From assembly GCA_902785325.1 (NCBI GenBank), contig CACZXZ010000021.1:1-32662 (forward strand): a DNA stretch of 32,662 nt, given 5' to 3'. The translations under genes and the position numbers were made by a program. The notes under the pieces are model-generated. The model was not told where the DNA came from. It searched no databases and saw only the letters and a list, made by a program, of their open reading frames with translations. Positions 1-9,162 of the stretch are shown in pieces. Source of the stretch: an uncultured Succinivibrio sp. GTDB lineage: Bacteria; Pseudomonadota; Gammaproteobacteria; Enterobacterales; Succinivibrionaceae. Numbering within the stretch: position 1 is the first letter of the stretch; every line of letters starts with the position of its first letter.

Positions 1-47
1 AGAACAAAACCAGCGTTAGAGCAGCGTTTTTAGTAACCACTTGATAT

Positions 48-83
48 TTATAACTAATTGTCTTATAAATCAATTAGTTATAA
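48..83. repeat. Perfect inverted repeat upstream of trxA
   Basis: Thirteen-base arms (48-60 and 71-83, core TAACTAATTG / CAATTAGTTA) pair perfectly around a 10-base loop. No T-run follows on either strand, so it is not a standard intrinsic terminator. It lies about 95 bases before trxA and could be the end of an upstream transcript, a cruciform or a regulator site. The pairing is visible; the role is unknown. Confidence 0.5.
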
Positions 84-178
84 GATCGGTGGTATGATTT
101 AATTTGATATTTTGTATCAAGTAAAAGAATTTACTTAAACTCTTTGCTACTATTAAGTAAAAGAAAAAGGAGTTTTCC

Positions 179-502
179 ATGACAGATAAAGTATTACACA
201 TCAATGATGATCAATTTGAGCATGAAGTAATTGGTTCAGATAGACCTGTATTTGTAGACTTTTGGGCACCTTGGTGCGGACCTTGCCGTATGGTAGGTCC
301 TTTTATCGATGAATTAGCAGAAGAAATGCCTAATGTTAAATTCGTAAAGATTGATATCGATAAAAATACTGAAGTTGCAGCAAAGCTTGGTGTTATGTCT
401 ATTCCTAACATGATTGTGTTTAAGGATGGCAACATCGTTAATCGTCAAATTGGCGGTCTTCCAAAGAACGAGCTTAAGGCTTTTATTGAAAACTGTCTCT
501 AA
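179..502 (+). CDS. trxA: Thioredoxin 1
   Basis: Cytoplasmic protein disulfide reductase that passes electrons from thioredoxin reductase to ribonucleotide reductase and other targets. The 107 residues are the usual length. The active site WCGPC has its cysteines at residues 33 and 36, and the cis-proline loop SIPNM has Pro76, both canonical. The ATG start is preceded by AAGGAG at 167-172 with a 6-base spacer. A strong terminator follows at once, so it is probably a single-gene transcript. In E. coli trxA sits directly upstream of rho on the same strand; here a ligase gene lies between them and rho faces the other way, so the locus is rearranged. Identification is secure. Confidence 0.97.
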   Translation: MTDKVLHINDDQFEHEVIGSDRPVFVDFWAPWCGPCRMVGPFIDELAEEMPNVKFVKIDIDKNTEVAAKLGVMSIPNMIVFKDGNIVNRQIGGLPKNELKAFIENCL

Positions 503-510
503 CATATCTC

Positions 511-547
511 AAAGGACAGCAGAGGCTGTCCTTTCTCTTCTTTTTTA
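511..547 (+). terminator. Intrinsic terminator of trxA
   Basis: A perfect 10-bp stem (AAAGGACAGC, 511-520, with GCTGTCCTTT, 525-534) closes an AGAG loop and is followed by a T-rich tract. It starts 8 bases after the trxA stop. Confidence 0.93.
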
Positions 548-596
548 AGTTCCTATTCTCCTTTTAAGTACTTTTCTGAACATTCTTGTAATAGAG

Positions 597-625
597 TTGC
601 ACTCACAAGCCTTTGCGCTTATCAT
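597..625 (+). promoter_or_regulatory. Candidate sigma-70 promoter of ddl
   Basis: A -35-like TTGCAC (597-602) and a -10-like TATCAT (620-625) are separated by exactly 17 bases. The -10 would put the transcript start about 25 bases before the ligase ATG. The upstream trxA terminator makes an own promoter necessary. The -35 match is only partial. Confidence 0.5.
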
Positions 626-656
626 TAAGCAATACTTTTAATTTAGGCAAACAATA

Positions 657-1649
657 ATGGCTACAAATATTTTGTTACTATGCGGTGGTGACGGATCAGA
701 GCATAAGATCTCCTTACTATCAGCACAATTTATCGAAGAACAATTAAAACTAACTACAGATTTCAAAGTTGTTAAAGCTGAGATCCACAATCATCAGTTT
801 TTAGTTGATGGAAAAACTCCTGGCTACTTTGAAGGTCAAAACTTTATATATGATGGTACTACCTTTAAAGTTGACTGTGTGGTTCCTTGTATTCACGGCA
901 TTCCAGGTGAAACTGGTGATATTCAATCTTTCTTAGAGATCCACAATATTCCATACATTGGTTGTAAGAGTGAAGCAAGCAGAAACTGCTTTAATAAAAT
1001 TACTACCAAGTTATATCTTGATGCGCTAGGTATTCCTAATACTCCTTATGCCATCATTCCACTACAAAATGAGCAATACAAAAAAGTTGCTTTAGATTTC
1101 TTTGATAAGTATCAGGATATTTACGTTAAAGCTGCAAGCCAAGGCTCATCAGTTGGTTGCTACCACGTTACAAAACGCGATGATGTTTGGGATAGCATCG
1201 TAGAAGCATTTACTTTCAGTAGTGAAGTTATCATTGAGAAAAATGTAATTCACCGTGAATTAGAAGTTGCCTCCTATGAAATCAATGGTCAATTAAAGCT
1301 ATCAAAACCAGGTGAAATTATTATTCCTGACAACTTGTTCTACACTTTTGATGAAAAGTATTCAAAAGATTCTGGCACTGTAACTACTGTTACTCCAGAG
1401 AACTTATCTGATGAAGAAATTGCAACAATTCAAGAATATGCCCGTCGTGCTTTCGTAGGTCTAAAGTTACGTCATTTATCAAGAATCGACTTCTTCTTAT
1501 CAAAAGAAGACGGTATCTTAATTAACGAAATCAATACTTTCCCTGGCGCAACACCTATTTCAATGTTTCCAAAGATGTTAACTCACAATGGAGACAATAT
1601 GGATGAGTTCTTAAAAAATTGCGTGCTAGATGCGATTAATAATAAGTAA
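657..1649 (+). CDS. ddl: D-alanine-D-alanine ligase
   Basis: ATP-grasp enzyme joining two D-alanines for the peptidoglycan stem peptide, in the cytoplasm. The 330 residues fit the family. Visible motifs, in order: the N-terminal GGDGSEHKISLLSA (residues 10-23) with the family's conserved Glu (here Glu15); HGIPGETGDIQ (80-90); the ATP-lid region KAASQGSSVG (158-167); and the metal-binding INEINTFPG (289-297) followed by TPISMFPKM. ddlA and ddlB types cannot be separated with confidence. It is normally found alone or in the mur cluster; here it stands alone between trxA and rho and ends in a terminator shared with convergent rho. The Shine-Dalgarno is weak (AGG about ten bases upstream). Confidence 0.93.
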   Translation: MATNILLLCGGDGSEHKISLLSAQFIEEQLKLTTDFKVVKAEIHNHQFLVDGKTPGYFEGQNFIYDGTTFKVDCVVPCIHGIPGETGDIQSFLEIHNIPYIGCKSEASRNCFNKITTKLYLDALGIPNTPYAIIPLQNEQYKKVALDFFDKYQDIYVKAASQGSSVGCYHVTKRDDVWDSIVEAFTFSSEVIIEKNVIHRELEVASYEINGQLKLSKPGEIIIPDNLFYTFDEKYSKDSGTVTTVTPENLSDEEIATIQEYARRAFVGLKLRHLSRIDFFLSKEDGILINEINTFPGATPISMFPKMLTHNGDNMDEFLKNCVLDAINNK

Positions 1650-1667
1650 GAGAAGATTTTGATTTGG

Positions 1668-1697
1668 ATAAGGCAATCAAGAAATTGATTGCCTTAT
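1668..1697. terminator. Terminator between convergent ddl and rho
   Basis: A 13-bp perfect stem (ATAAGGCAATCAA, 1668-1680, with its complement 1685-1697) closes a GAAA tetraloop. A T-rich tract follows on +, and on - the flank is also T-rich. It lies between the ddl stop and the rho stop and probably works both ways. Confidence 0.88.
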
Positions 1698-1709
1698 TTG
1701 TTTTAAGAA

Positions 1710-2969
1710 TTAGCTGCGCTTCATAGCTACAAAGAATTCGTCATTGGTCTTAGTCATAGTTAACTTATCAATTAAGAATTCCATAGCTTCGATTTCGCCC
1801 ATAGGATGTAAGAACTTACGTAAGATCCACATCTTCTGAAGCTCATCAGGAGTAGTAATAAGCTCTTCACGGCGAGTACCTGAACGAGTAACATCAATAG
1901 CAGGATATACTCTCTTCTCAGCAATCTTACGAGATAGATGTAATTCCATGTTACCAGTACCTTTGAACTCTTCGTAAATAACTTCGTCCATCTTTGAACC
2001 AGTATCAATTAACGCTGTTGCGATAATAGTTAAAGAGCCACCTTCTTCTACATTACGAGCAGCACCAAATAATCTCTTTGGTTTTTGTAGAGAGTTAGCA
2101 TCCACACCACCAGTTAATACTTTACCTGAGGATGGAGCTACAGTGTTGTAGGCACGAGCAAGTCTTGTAATAGAATCCATTAGAATTACTACATCGCGCT
2201 TGTGCTCAACTAAGCGTTTTGCCTTTTCAATAACCATTTCAGCAACTTGAACGTGACGAGCTGCTGGCTCATCGAAGGTTGAAGCTACAACTTCGCCTTT
2301 TACGTTACGTTGCATTTCAGTAACTTCTTCAGGACGCTCATCAATCAATAGAATGATTAGAGTACACTCAGGATATTTTGCTGAGATTGAGTGAGCTACG
2401 TTTTGTAGCAACATGGTTTTACCAGCTTTAGGAGGAGCTACGATTAAACCACGCTGACCTTTACCGATAGGAGCTACAAGATCAATAACTCTAGCGGTTA
2501 AGTCTTCTTTTGAGCCGTTGCCCATCTCTAGTTGTAATCTTTCCTGAGGGAATAAAGGAGTTAAGTTTTCGAATAGGATTTTGTGGCGAGAATTTTCAGG
2601 ATCATCATTGTTAACTGAATCTACTTTCAAAAGTGCGAAGTATCTTTCGCCCTCTTTTGGTGGTCTAATTTTTCCTGAAATTGAATCACCAGTTCTTAAA
2701 TTAAATCTTCTAACCTGACTTGGTGAAACGTAGATGTCGTCTGGACCTGCTAGATAAGAGCTGTCTGCACTTCTTAAGAAACCAAAACCATCAGGTAAGA
2801 TTTCGATAACACCTTCACCATAAATGTCTTCACCGTTCTTAGAGCAGTACTTTAATAGTTGGAAGATGATTTCTTTTTTACTTAAACGAGCAATGTTTTC
2901 AATACCATTTTGCTCGCACATTTGAACAAGTTGAGATACCGGAGTATTTTTAAGTTCGGTTAAATTCAT
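1710..2969 (-). CDS. rho: Transcription termination factor Rho
   Basis: Hexameric RNA-dependent ATPase/translocase that ends transcription of untranslated RNA. At 419 residues it has the E. coli length and is nearly colinear with it. The N-terminal [14 protein letters not shown] helical domain is followed by the OB-fold RNA-binding site with GFGFLRS (about 61-67), Walker A APPKAGKT (178-185), Walker [15 protein letters not shown] (from 261), and the [11 protein letters not shown] secondary RNA-site loop. The ATG is fixed by alignment to the family start. The 20 bases before it are A/T-rich with no Shine-Dalgarno, which is unusual for an abundant protein. The 284-base upstream region is a candidate autoregulated leader. 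It faces ddl and shares its terminator. Confidence 0.98.
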   Translation of the reverse strand: MNLTELKNTPVSQLVQMCEQNGIENIARLSKKEIIFQLLKYCSKNGEDIYGEGVIEILPDGFGFLRSADSSYLAGPDDIYVSPSQVRRFNLRTGDSISGKIRPPKEGERYFALLKVDSVNNDDPENSRHKILFENLTPLFPQERLQLEMGNGSKEDLTARVIDLVAPIGKGQRGLIVAPPKAGKTMLLQNVAHSISAKYPECTLIILLIDERPEEVTEMQRNVKGEVVASTFDEPAARHVQVAEMVIEKAKRLVEHKRDVVILMDSITRLARAYNTVAPSSGKVLTGGVDANSLQKPKRLFGAARNVEEGGSLTIIATALIDTGSKMDEVIYEEFKGTGNMELHLSRKIAEKRVYPAIDVTRSGTRREELITTPDELQKMWILRKFLHPMGEIEAMEFLIDKLTMTKTNDEFFVAMKRS

Positions 2970-3170
2970 AGAATTAAATAGAAATTTGAAAGTCCAAAAC
3001 CAAAATCGTTTTGACTTATAAATGTATAAATAAAGGAAAAACGTTAGATTAAAATAAAGTGTTCAGTCAGATGAGACTGTGACTATATATTAACACATTC
3101 TAATGCTATTAAAAGCGTTTTTAGTGTTTCTTAGATGATTTTTTTCTCCTAGAAAGTCCAATAACTAGTT

Positions 3171-3201
3171 TAAATTAAAAGTTCTTAAAACTTTTAATTT
3201 A
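3171..3201. repeat. AT-rich perfect palindrome downstream of uvrD
   Basis: Thirteen-base arms (TAAATTAAAAGTT, 3171-3183, and complement 3189-3201) flank a 5-base loop. No T-run follows on either side. It is adjacent to the uvrD terminator-like hairpin, and its function is unknown. Confidence 0.45.
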
Positions 3202-3206
3202 TAACT

Positions 3207-3245
3207 CTCCACACTTACTTTATAAAAATATAAGTGAGTGCGGAG
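3207..3245 (-). terminator. Terminator-like hairpin after uvrD
   Basis: Arms 3207-3220 and 3232-3245 pair with one mismatch and one G-U, starting 9 bases after the uvrD stop. On the minus strand the following tract is A/T-rich rather than a clean U-run, so termination strength is uncertain. Confidence 0.5.
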
Positions 3246-3253
3246 TTAAAACT

Positions 3254-5371
3254 TTAACTATAAAATGCTAAAGCATTTGAAATTTCATATGGCTTTGTTT
3301 CATTTTCACTTAAAGTACGCACTACTTCACGTAAAAATGGACTAGCACCTGCAGGATTAGTCTTACCAAATAAGCTTCTTTGACGAGCATAGCTTATATA
3401 AAGCTTAGTTTTAGCTCTAGTTACACCTACATAAGCAAGACGTCTTTCCTCATTCATGTATTTATCGCTTGTAAGAGCGCGCTTAGATGGCAGAATATCT
3501 TGCTCAAAGCCTACTAAGAATACATATTTAAACTCTAGACCTTTTGAAGAGTGAACGGTCATCATATTTACAGCGTCGGCTGTATTCTCATCAGAACCGT
3601 CTTCTTTAAGCTCAGCTGTAGATGCTAATGTAATATTAGATAGATAAGTTAATAGCGGATCTTGATTATCGTCTAATAAGGAATCTTCATTTAAGGTTCT
3701 GTTCTCATAAGAGATTACAAAGTCTTTTACGTTAGATACTAATGCACCTAAGTTAGATACTCTTGAGTTTTCAGCATCAACCTTACCTTCTTTAGCATCC
3801 TTTTCTTGATAGAAAGTATATAGACCTGTAACGTTTAACATCAAATCAACGAACTCATTTAAAGGAAGCTCTGTTCTTTTAGCTTTTAAGCTTTCAACTA
3901 TCTCTAAAAAGGGTTGTACTTTTTTATACAAGCTAACTAATTCTTTTTGATTGCCACCTTCAGCCACATAGGTTTTTAGTAAAGTAATAGCTTTTAACAC
4001 AGAGCAATTACGCTCTTGGCAAATTGCACGTAAGTTCTCAACTACTTTAGGACCAATCTTTCTAGCTGGTACATTGATAACTCTTAAAGCAGCAGTATCG
4101 TCATCTTCGTTTACTAAAACACGAAGGTAAGAGAGCGCATCTAAAATCTCAGCACGCTCAAAGAACTTCTGACCGCCAAACATAACATAAGGAATATGGA
4201 AACGAGTCAATTTCTGTTCAAAGCCTAAAGATAGGTAGTTGTTACGATACAGAATTGCCATATCACGATATTTCTCGCCTTTATTATGAAGGCTTTCAAT
4301 GCATCTTGAGACCGTGTCAGTTTCAAACAGATCACTTGGGCAATTGTAAATTGTAACTTTAGAGCCTTGACCGTTAGTACCTTTAAGTACCTTTTCCATC
4401 ATACGATCATTGTTTTCTGAGATTAGGCAGTTAGCTACATCTAAGATATTTTGGCTAGAACGATAATTTAAAGCCAAGACTATCTTTTGCACATTATCAA
4501 AATCTTTAACAAACTTTTTCATGTTGGTGTAATCTGCACCACGCCAACCATAGATGGATTGATCGTCATCACCTACAACGGTCACATGACAAGTAGGACC
4601 TGCCATCAATCTTAAAAAGGTATATTGTAAAGCGTTAGTATCCTGAAACTCATCTACTAAAATTTCTTTAAAACGACTGTGTTGTAAATTACGGATAGCT
4701 TCGTTCTTTTCAAGTAACTCAACAGTTCTCAAGAGTAGCTCACTAAAATCTACTGAGTTTTCTTGAATGCAAACCTGCTCATAGGCCGCATAGATTTTAC
4801 TGATCTCATCAAAATAGTTCTTCTCAAGTAGACGACCTCTATCAATATAATCCTGAGCGCGGTATCTATTCTCTTTTAGAGTACTAATTTTTGAAGCAAT
4901 CTCTGAAGGCTTTAGCTCTTTAAAATTAGGGAGTAACTCCTTCATAATTCTCTTGATTAAAGAAGATTGGCTATCAGTATCTAAAATAGTAAAACCAGGT
5001 CTTAAACCTGCTTGTGGGGCATAAGATCTTAATAGTCTTAAGCAAACAGAGTGGAAAGTATTAGCCCATAGTTGTTTTTCTAAAAACTCACCTACTACAG
5101 CACCTATTCTTTGGCGCATTTCCCCTGCAGCTTTATTAGTAAAGGTAACTGCTAAAATATTTCTTGGTAGGATGTTGCAAACTTTGATAAGCCAAGAAAT
5201 TCTAGATACTAATACTCTAGTCTTACCTGTTCCTGCACCTGCAATTACTAGCATATTCTGCAATGGTGCACTTACAGCCTGTTTTTGGCTGTCATTTAGA
5301 TTTTCAAGAATAGCTTGCTCTGACTTTTCAGAACTTTGTGGAGCATCTAATTGGTATAAATCGTCTTGCAT
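3254..5371 (-). CDS. uvrD: DNA helicase II, UvrD-like SF1A helicase
   Basis: ATP-dependent 3'-5' helicase of nucleotide-excision and mismatch repair. Superfamily 1A motifs in order: Q-motif LNDSQKQAV (25-33), Walker A GAGTGKT (45-51), Ia AVTFTNKAAGEM (74-85), Walker B DEFQD (240-244), III VVGDDDQSIYGWRGA (265-279), IV LNYRSS (301-306), V TVHSSKGLEF, VI EERRLAYVGVTRAK. Sequence and position after xerC-yigB favour UvrD over Rep or PcrA. The N-terminus is somewhat longer than in E. coli. The protein stops about 35 residues after the SPFLREV segment, so the C-terminal Tudor-like domain of E. coli UvrD appears to be missing. It begins 8 bases after yigB, probably as the last gene of the operon, with no clear Shine-Dalgarno. 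Confidence 0.92.
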   Translation of the reverse strand: MQDDLYQLDAPQSSEKSEQAILENLNDSQKQAVSAPLQNMLVIAGAGTGKTRVLVSRISWLIKVCNILPRNILAVTFTNKAAGEMRQRIGAVVGEFLEKQLWANTFHSVCLRLLRSYAPQAGLRPGFTILDTDSQSSLIKRIMKELLPNFKELKPSEIASKISTLKENRYRAQDYIDRGRLLEKNYFDEISKIYAAYEQVCIQENSVDFSELLLRTVELLEKNEAIRNLQHSRFKEILVDEFQDTNALQYTFLRLMAGPTCHVTVVGDDDQSIYGWRGADYTNMKKFVKDFDNVQKIVLALNYRSSQNILDVANCLISENNDRMMEKVLKGTNGQGSKVTIYNCPSDLFETDTVSRCIESLHNKGEKYRDMAILYRNNYLSLGFEQKLTRFHIPYVMFGGQKFFERAEILDALSYLRVLVNEDDDTAALRVINVPARKIGPKVVENLRAICQERNCSVLKAITLLKTYVAEGGNQKELVSLYKKVQPFLEIVESLKAKRTELPLNEFVDLMLNVTGLYTFYQEKDAKEGKVDAENSRVSNLGALVSNVKDFVISYENRTLNEDSLLDDNQDPLLTYLSNITLASTAELKEDGSDENTADAVNMMTVHSSKGLEFKYVFLVGFEQDILPSKRALTSDKYMNEERRLAYVGVTRAKTKLYISYARQRSLFGKTNPAGASPFLREVVRTLSENETKPYEISNALAFYS

Positions 5372-5379
5372 ACTAACAA

Positions 5380-6117
5380 CTAATCTAAAAGTAGTGGTTC
5401 TAATTCAAAAATATCATCAATTTGAATATCCGGTAAGGCTTGCAAATACCTTTCATCTGGGCAAATTCCGTTATAGCCTTTGTAATACCAAACCGTTTTA
5501 AAATGGGATAAAACAGCTCCATAAACATCGGTGTAAGGATCATCTCCTATATGGAGGATTTGATCTGCTCTTACATGCATTAAGGTAGCTGCTTTTTCAA
5601 AAATAGGTGAATTTGGTTTGCACAATATCCCCTCTAAATTAGGGCGCAAATCATACTCAAAGTACTCGGTTAGGTTTAGTTTATCTGTATTTAAATTACC
5701 ATTAGATATTGAAATTAAGGGATATTTTTGGCGTAATTTTTCTAAAAGATTATATACGCTCTTGTCTACTTTTCCATCAGATCTTTTATCAATAAAGATA
5801 TTTACAAGCTCTGTTGCTTCCTCAAAGCCACCTTTTAAAGGTAATTTTAAGAGCTCAAAGGCTTTAACCAAACTTACTATACGGGAATAAGTTACATCAT
5901 TTTTAAGATTAGGTTTTTCAAAAATACAGCTTTGTTTTACTTTCTGCCAAAACTCTAAACTTTCATATTGCAATCCTAAGCCATACCTTTGACATAAATA
6001 CTTAGCAAACCAGATTTCAGCTGCATCTATCACTGACTGACAATCATATAAGGTATTGTCTAAATCAAAAGATAAGACTTTGATGTTTTTTAAATCAACG
6101 CGCTTATAAAATTTCAA
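5380..6117 (-). CDS. yigB: HAD-family phosphatase YigB
   Basis: Haloacid-dehalogenase-fold phosphatase; E. coli YigB acts on flavin-pathway phosphates such as FMN and the ribityl-aminouracil phosphate. The 245 residues compare with 238 in E. coli. Motif I is FDLDNTLYD near residue 17, motif II is SISNGN, and motif IV is HIGDDPYTDVYGA. The start is TTG at 6117: the N-terminus MKFYKRV matches E. coli MRFYRPL, and AAGGA lies 6 bases upstream. The TTG overlaps the xerC TGA stop as TTGA, which suggests translational coupling. Context xerC-yigB-uvrD is the conserved gammaproteobacterial order. The substrate here is inferred from family only. Confidence 0.88.
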   Translation of the reverse strand: MKFYKRVDLKNIKVLSFDLDNTLYDCQSVIDAAEIWFAKYLCQRYGLGLQYESLEFWQKVKQSCIFEKPNLKNDVTYSRIVSLVKAFELLKLPLKGGFEEATELVNIFIDKRSDGKVDKSVYNLLEKLRQKYPLISISNGNLNTDKLNLTEYFEYDLRPNLEGILCKPNSPIFEKAATLMHVRADQILHIGDDPYTDVYGAVLSHFKTVWYYKGYNGICPDERYLQALPDIQIDDIFELEPLLLD

Positions 6118-7025
6118 TTTGGATCCTTTTTTGAAAGGGGATGTGCTTTATCATATACCTTTTTTAAATGCTCATAATTTAGATGAGTATATACTTGGGT
6201 GGCAGCTAAACTTGAGTGACCTAGCATTTCTTGGACAGCACGAATATCTGCTCCACCTTGCAACATTTCAGTTGCAAAAGAGTGTCTTAATTTATGCGGA
6301 TTTAGATGAATGCCTAAGTCGATTTTATTGCAAAGTTTTTGTAAGTTTTGCTCAACCGCTCTAGTTGTCATTTTTCTACCAAACTTACTTACAAAGACGG
6401 CTTCATCCTTAGGATTAAAAGTATCTCTAACCTGCTTTAGATAGTAGTCTAATTTCTCTAAAGCAATGGTGCCTACAGGCACTACTCTTTGCTTATTGCC
6501 CTTACCTAATACCCTAACCTCTTTTAACTCAAAATTAAGATCACCAAGCTGTAAATTTACTAATTCTGAAACACGAAGACCTGAGGAGAAAAGCAATTCT
6601 GCAATAGTGTTATCTCGGTAATCTTGTGGGGTTTCACACTTAGCATCTAATAAAAATTCAATTTCAGATAAAGATAAGATGTTAGGTAAATGTCTTTTTA
6701 CCTTAGGTGCTTGTACTTGCTTTATGGGATTATCTTTTAAGATCTGCTCTTTTATTAAAAATTTAACAAAAGAACTTAAGGCATATAAATCATGAGCAAC
6801 CGTGTTGTTATTAAGCTTGTTTTGATTTGCATCAAAATTAAAAGCCTTATGGATTTTGCGAACTGCTGCAAAATCTAAATTTTGCCAGTCATAACTTTGA
6901 TTAGGATCGCCAGTTAAGGTACTTACAGCCTTAAGTAAAACCCTTATGTAGGATTCAACGGTGTGCGAACTGTATCGTTTTTCATAACGCAAATAATCAA
7001 TAAATTTAGTTACGTATAGATCCAT
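6114..7025 (-). CDS. xerC: Tyrosine recombinase XerC
   Basis: Site-specific recombinase acting with XerD at dif to resolve chromosome dimers. It has an N-terminal SAM-like core-binding domain and a C-terminal catalytic domain. Counting from the chosen ATG, all catalytic residues are present: Arg151 (SSGLRVSEL), Lys175 (GKGNKQR), His244 and Arg247 (HKLRH), His270 (LGHSS) and Tyr279 (VYTHL). I chose the ATG at 7025 (303 residues) over two GTG codons just upstream because GGTGG stands 5 bases before it. It follows dapF after a short gap; the DUF484 gene usually found between dapF and xerC is missing. Distinction from XerD rests on context. Confidence 0.93.
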   Translation of the reverse strand: MDLYVTKFIDYLRYEKRYSSHTVESYIRVLLKAVSTLTGDPNQSYDWQNLDFAAVRKIHKAFNFDANQNKLNNNTVAHDLYALSSFVKFLIKEQILKDNPIKQVQAPKVKRHLPNILSLSEIEFLLDAKCETPQDYRDNTIAELLFSSGLRVSELVNLQLGDLNFELKEVRVLGKGNKQRVVPVGTIALEKLDYYLKQVRDTFNPKDEAVFVSKFGRKMTTRAVEQNLQKLCNKIDLGIHLNPHKLRHSFATEMLQGGADIRAVQEMLGHSSLAATQVYTHLNYEHLKKVYDKAHPLSKKDPN

Positions 7026-7042
7026 TCGCACCACCTATCAAG

Positions 7043-7876
7043 TTAAATTAGGATGGTTCCTTCATATACTCTTTGAGCAGGACCTGACATGAAAACAGGA
7101 CTTTTACCACCTTCCCAGGAGATAGACAATTTACCACCTGGTAAATAAACACTTACAGGAGATTCTACTTTTCCTTGAGCAATAGCTACTACAGCTGCAG
7201 CACAAGCACCTGTACCACAAGCTAAAGTTTCACCACAGCCACGCTCAAACACTCTTAATTTTAAAGTATGTTTATCTACAACTTGAGCAAAACCAACATT
7301 TACCTTTTCAGGAAAATTAGGATGACACTCAATAACAGGACCATACTTTTCCACAGGAGCGGTTGCTACATCGTCAAAGAAGAATACTGCATGTGGATTT
7401 CCCATAGAAACAGCGCCATGCTCAAGTACTACCCCATCATCTAAGGTAATTTTATAACTTAAAGCTTGATGTTCTGCTTTAAATGGTAATTTTGCAGGAG
7501 TAAAGTCTGGTGCTCCCATATTCACAGTTACAGTATCATCGTCATTTAAAGTTAAATGCAACACTCCTGATACTGTACTTACATCAATTTCACGCTTATT
7601 AGTTAGATTATGATCTACTACAAATCTAACAAAACAACGAGCACCATTACCACACATTTGCACTTCAGAGCCATCTGCATTAAATATTCTGTAGTGGAAA
7701 TCTACCTCAGGATCAAATGGTGGCTCAACTAGTAACAGTTGATCAAAACCAATACCAAAATGACGGTCTGCTAATTTCTTAATTAACTCTGGGGAGAAAA
7801 AGATCTTTTGAGTAACCCCGTCAACCACCATAAAGTCGTTGCCTAAACCATGCATTTTGGTAAATCTTAATAGCAT
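7043..7876 (-). CDS. dapF: Diaminopimelate epimerase
   Basis: Cofactor-independent epimerase converting LL- to meso-diaminopimelate, for lysine and peptidoglycan synthesis in the cytoplasm. At 277 residues it is the usual length, made of two similar halves. The catalytic cysteine pair is visible: Cys75 in [16 protein letters not shown] and Cys220 in [15 protein letters not shown]. The ATG is preceded by AGAGG at a good spacing. It starts 10 bases after lysA, so the two last steps of lysine synthesis are cotranscribed, as in Vibrio and Pseudomonas. Confidence 0.97.
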   Translation of the reverse strand: MLLRFTKMHGLGNDFMVVDGVTQKIFFSPELIKKLADRHFGIGFDQLLLVEPPFDPEVDFHYRIFNADGSEVQMCGNGARCFVRFVVDHNLTNKREIDVSTVSGVLHLTLNDDDTVTVNMGAPDFTPAKLPFKAEHQALSYKITLDDGVVLEHGAVSMGNPHAVFFFDDVATAPVEKYGPVIECHPNFPEKVNVGFAQVVDKHTLKLRVFERGCGETLACGTGACAAAVVAIAQGKVESPVSVYLPGGKLSISWEGGKSPVFMSGPAQRVYEGTILI

Positions 7877-7886
7877 AACTAACCTC

Positions 7887-9134
7887 TTAGTTTAGAATGC
7901 ACTCATCTTTCCAAATGTCTTCAAAGCTTTGACGCTTTTTGATGACAGTGGCATTCTTACCGTCCACCATAACTTCACATGGTAAACGTCTTGTATTGTA
8001 TGTAGATGACATTGAAGATCCATAGGCACCAGCACCACGTACTGCTAGGATATCGCCATTTTTTACCTTTAAGCTACGCTCTTTTCCTAAAAAGTCATCA
8101 CTTTCACAAATTGGGCCTACGACATCGCATACTACTGGAGCTACATCTTTATGATCTACTGCATTTTCAATAGTCATATAAGCACCATATAAAGCTGGTC
8201 TAATCATATCGTTCATACCAGTATCGGTGATTACAAAGTGCTTATCACCATTGTTCTTTTGGTATAAAACTTTAGCTAATAACACACTTGAGTTTGCAAT
8301 CATGGCACGGCCTGGTTCAATATACAATGCTACGTCATAACCACTTAATTTCTCAAGAATTGGTGCATAGTAATCTAATGGTTGTGGTGGAACTTCCTTA
8401 TCGTAGGTAACACCTAAACCACCGCCCATATCAATATGATCAACTTTAATACCTAAAGCTAAAAGCTTTTGGTATAAATTTACGATTTTTTCAGAAGCTT
8501 CAATTATAGGAGCAGCATCTGTCATTTGAGAGCCAATATGGCAATCAATACCTGAAACCTTAAGACAAGGCTCTTTTGCTAAACGCTGATATAACTCTAG
8601 AGCAATTTCCTCTGATACACCAAACTTATTGTTTTTAAGACCAGTAGAAATATAAGGATGAGTTTTTGGATCAACACCTGGATTTACACGAAGTGCTACA
8701 GGAGCTACTACATTAAGTTTTTTAGCTACCTTGATGACAGCATCAATTTCTTCTTCAGATTCAATATTTAAACAATTGATGCCTACAGATAAAGCATATT
8801 CAATCTCAGCTTCAGTTTTACCTACACCTGAGAAAACCACTTTTTTAGGATCACCACCGGCTGCAATTACACGACGCAATTCACCTTCTGACACAATATC
8901 AAAGCCTGCGCCTAATTTAGCTAATAAGTTTAATACAGCTAAGTTTGAGCAAGATTTAACTGCAAAGCAAGTTAAATGTTTCTTTGAAGCTAATGCGTTT
9001 TCAAAGGCGTTTAAATGTCTTTCAATGGTAGCTTTTGAATAGACGTAAAGTGGGGTTCCAAATTCTTTAGCTAAATCGGTAACTTTTACATCTTCTGCGT
9101 ACAATTGTGAATCTTTGAATTCAAAAAAATTCAT
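7887..9134 (-). CDS. lysA: Diaminopimelate decarboxylase
   Basis: PLP enzyme (fold III, alanine-racemase-like) decarboxylating meso-diaminopimelate to L-lysine. PLP lysine 60 lies in FAVKSCSN; the barrel carries HIGSQ, DMGGGLG and EPGR; and the C-terminal substrate loop has [11 protein letters not shown] with its conserved cysteine. The start is ATG at 9134 (415 residues): an in-frame TTG four codons upstream overlaps the AGGA that serves this ATG, so the ATG is preferred. Spacing to lptM is 28 bases and to dapF 10 bases. Confidence 0.96.
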   Translation of the reverse strand: MNFFEFKDSQLYAEDVKVTDLAKEFGTPLYVYSKATIERHLNAFENALASKKHLTCFAVKSCSNLAVLNLLAKLGAGFDIVSEGELRRVIAAGGDPKKVVFSGVGKTEAEIEYALSVGINCLNIESEEEIDAVIKVAKKLNVVAPVALRVNPGVDPKTHPYISTGLKNNKFGVSEEIALELYQRLAKEPCLKVSGIDCHIGSQMTDAAPIIEASEKIVNLYQKLLALGIKVDHIDMGGGLGVTYDKEVPPQPLDYYAPILEKLSGYDVALYIEPGRAMIANSSVLLAKVLYQKNNGDKHFVITDTGMNDMIRPALYGAYMTIENAVDHKDVAPVVCDVVGPICESDDFLGKERSLKVKNGDILAVRGAGAYGSSMSSTYNTRRLPCEVMVDGKNATVIKKRQSFEDIWKDECILN

Positions 9135-9162
9135 GGTTTTCCTCAAAATCCGTGGTAATTAT

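Larger units (their letters stand above)
2970..3253 (-). promoter_or_regulatory. Long leader region of rho
   Basis: This gene-free stretch between the uvrD stop and the rho start is very A/T-rich. It has no Shine-Dalgarno before rho and a small CAGTC/GACTG hairpin at 3064-3079. A 10-base direct repeat, TTGGACTTTC on the rho strand, lies at 3152-3161 and again at 2988-2997, just before the start codon. I could not pick a convincing promoter. rho is autoregulated through its leader in E. coli, so a similar role is plausible but not shown. Confidence 0.4.

Noticed and set aside
1-33. Open frame RTKPALEQRF followed by TAG at the left edge, possibly the end of an upstream gene
   Set aside because: Only ten codons are visible and the tail matches no family end I know; not enough to call a partial gene.
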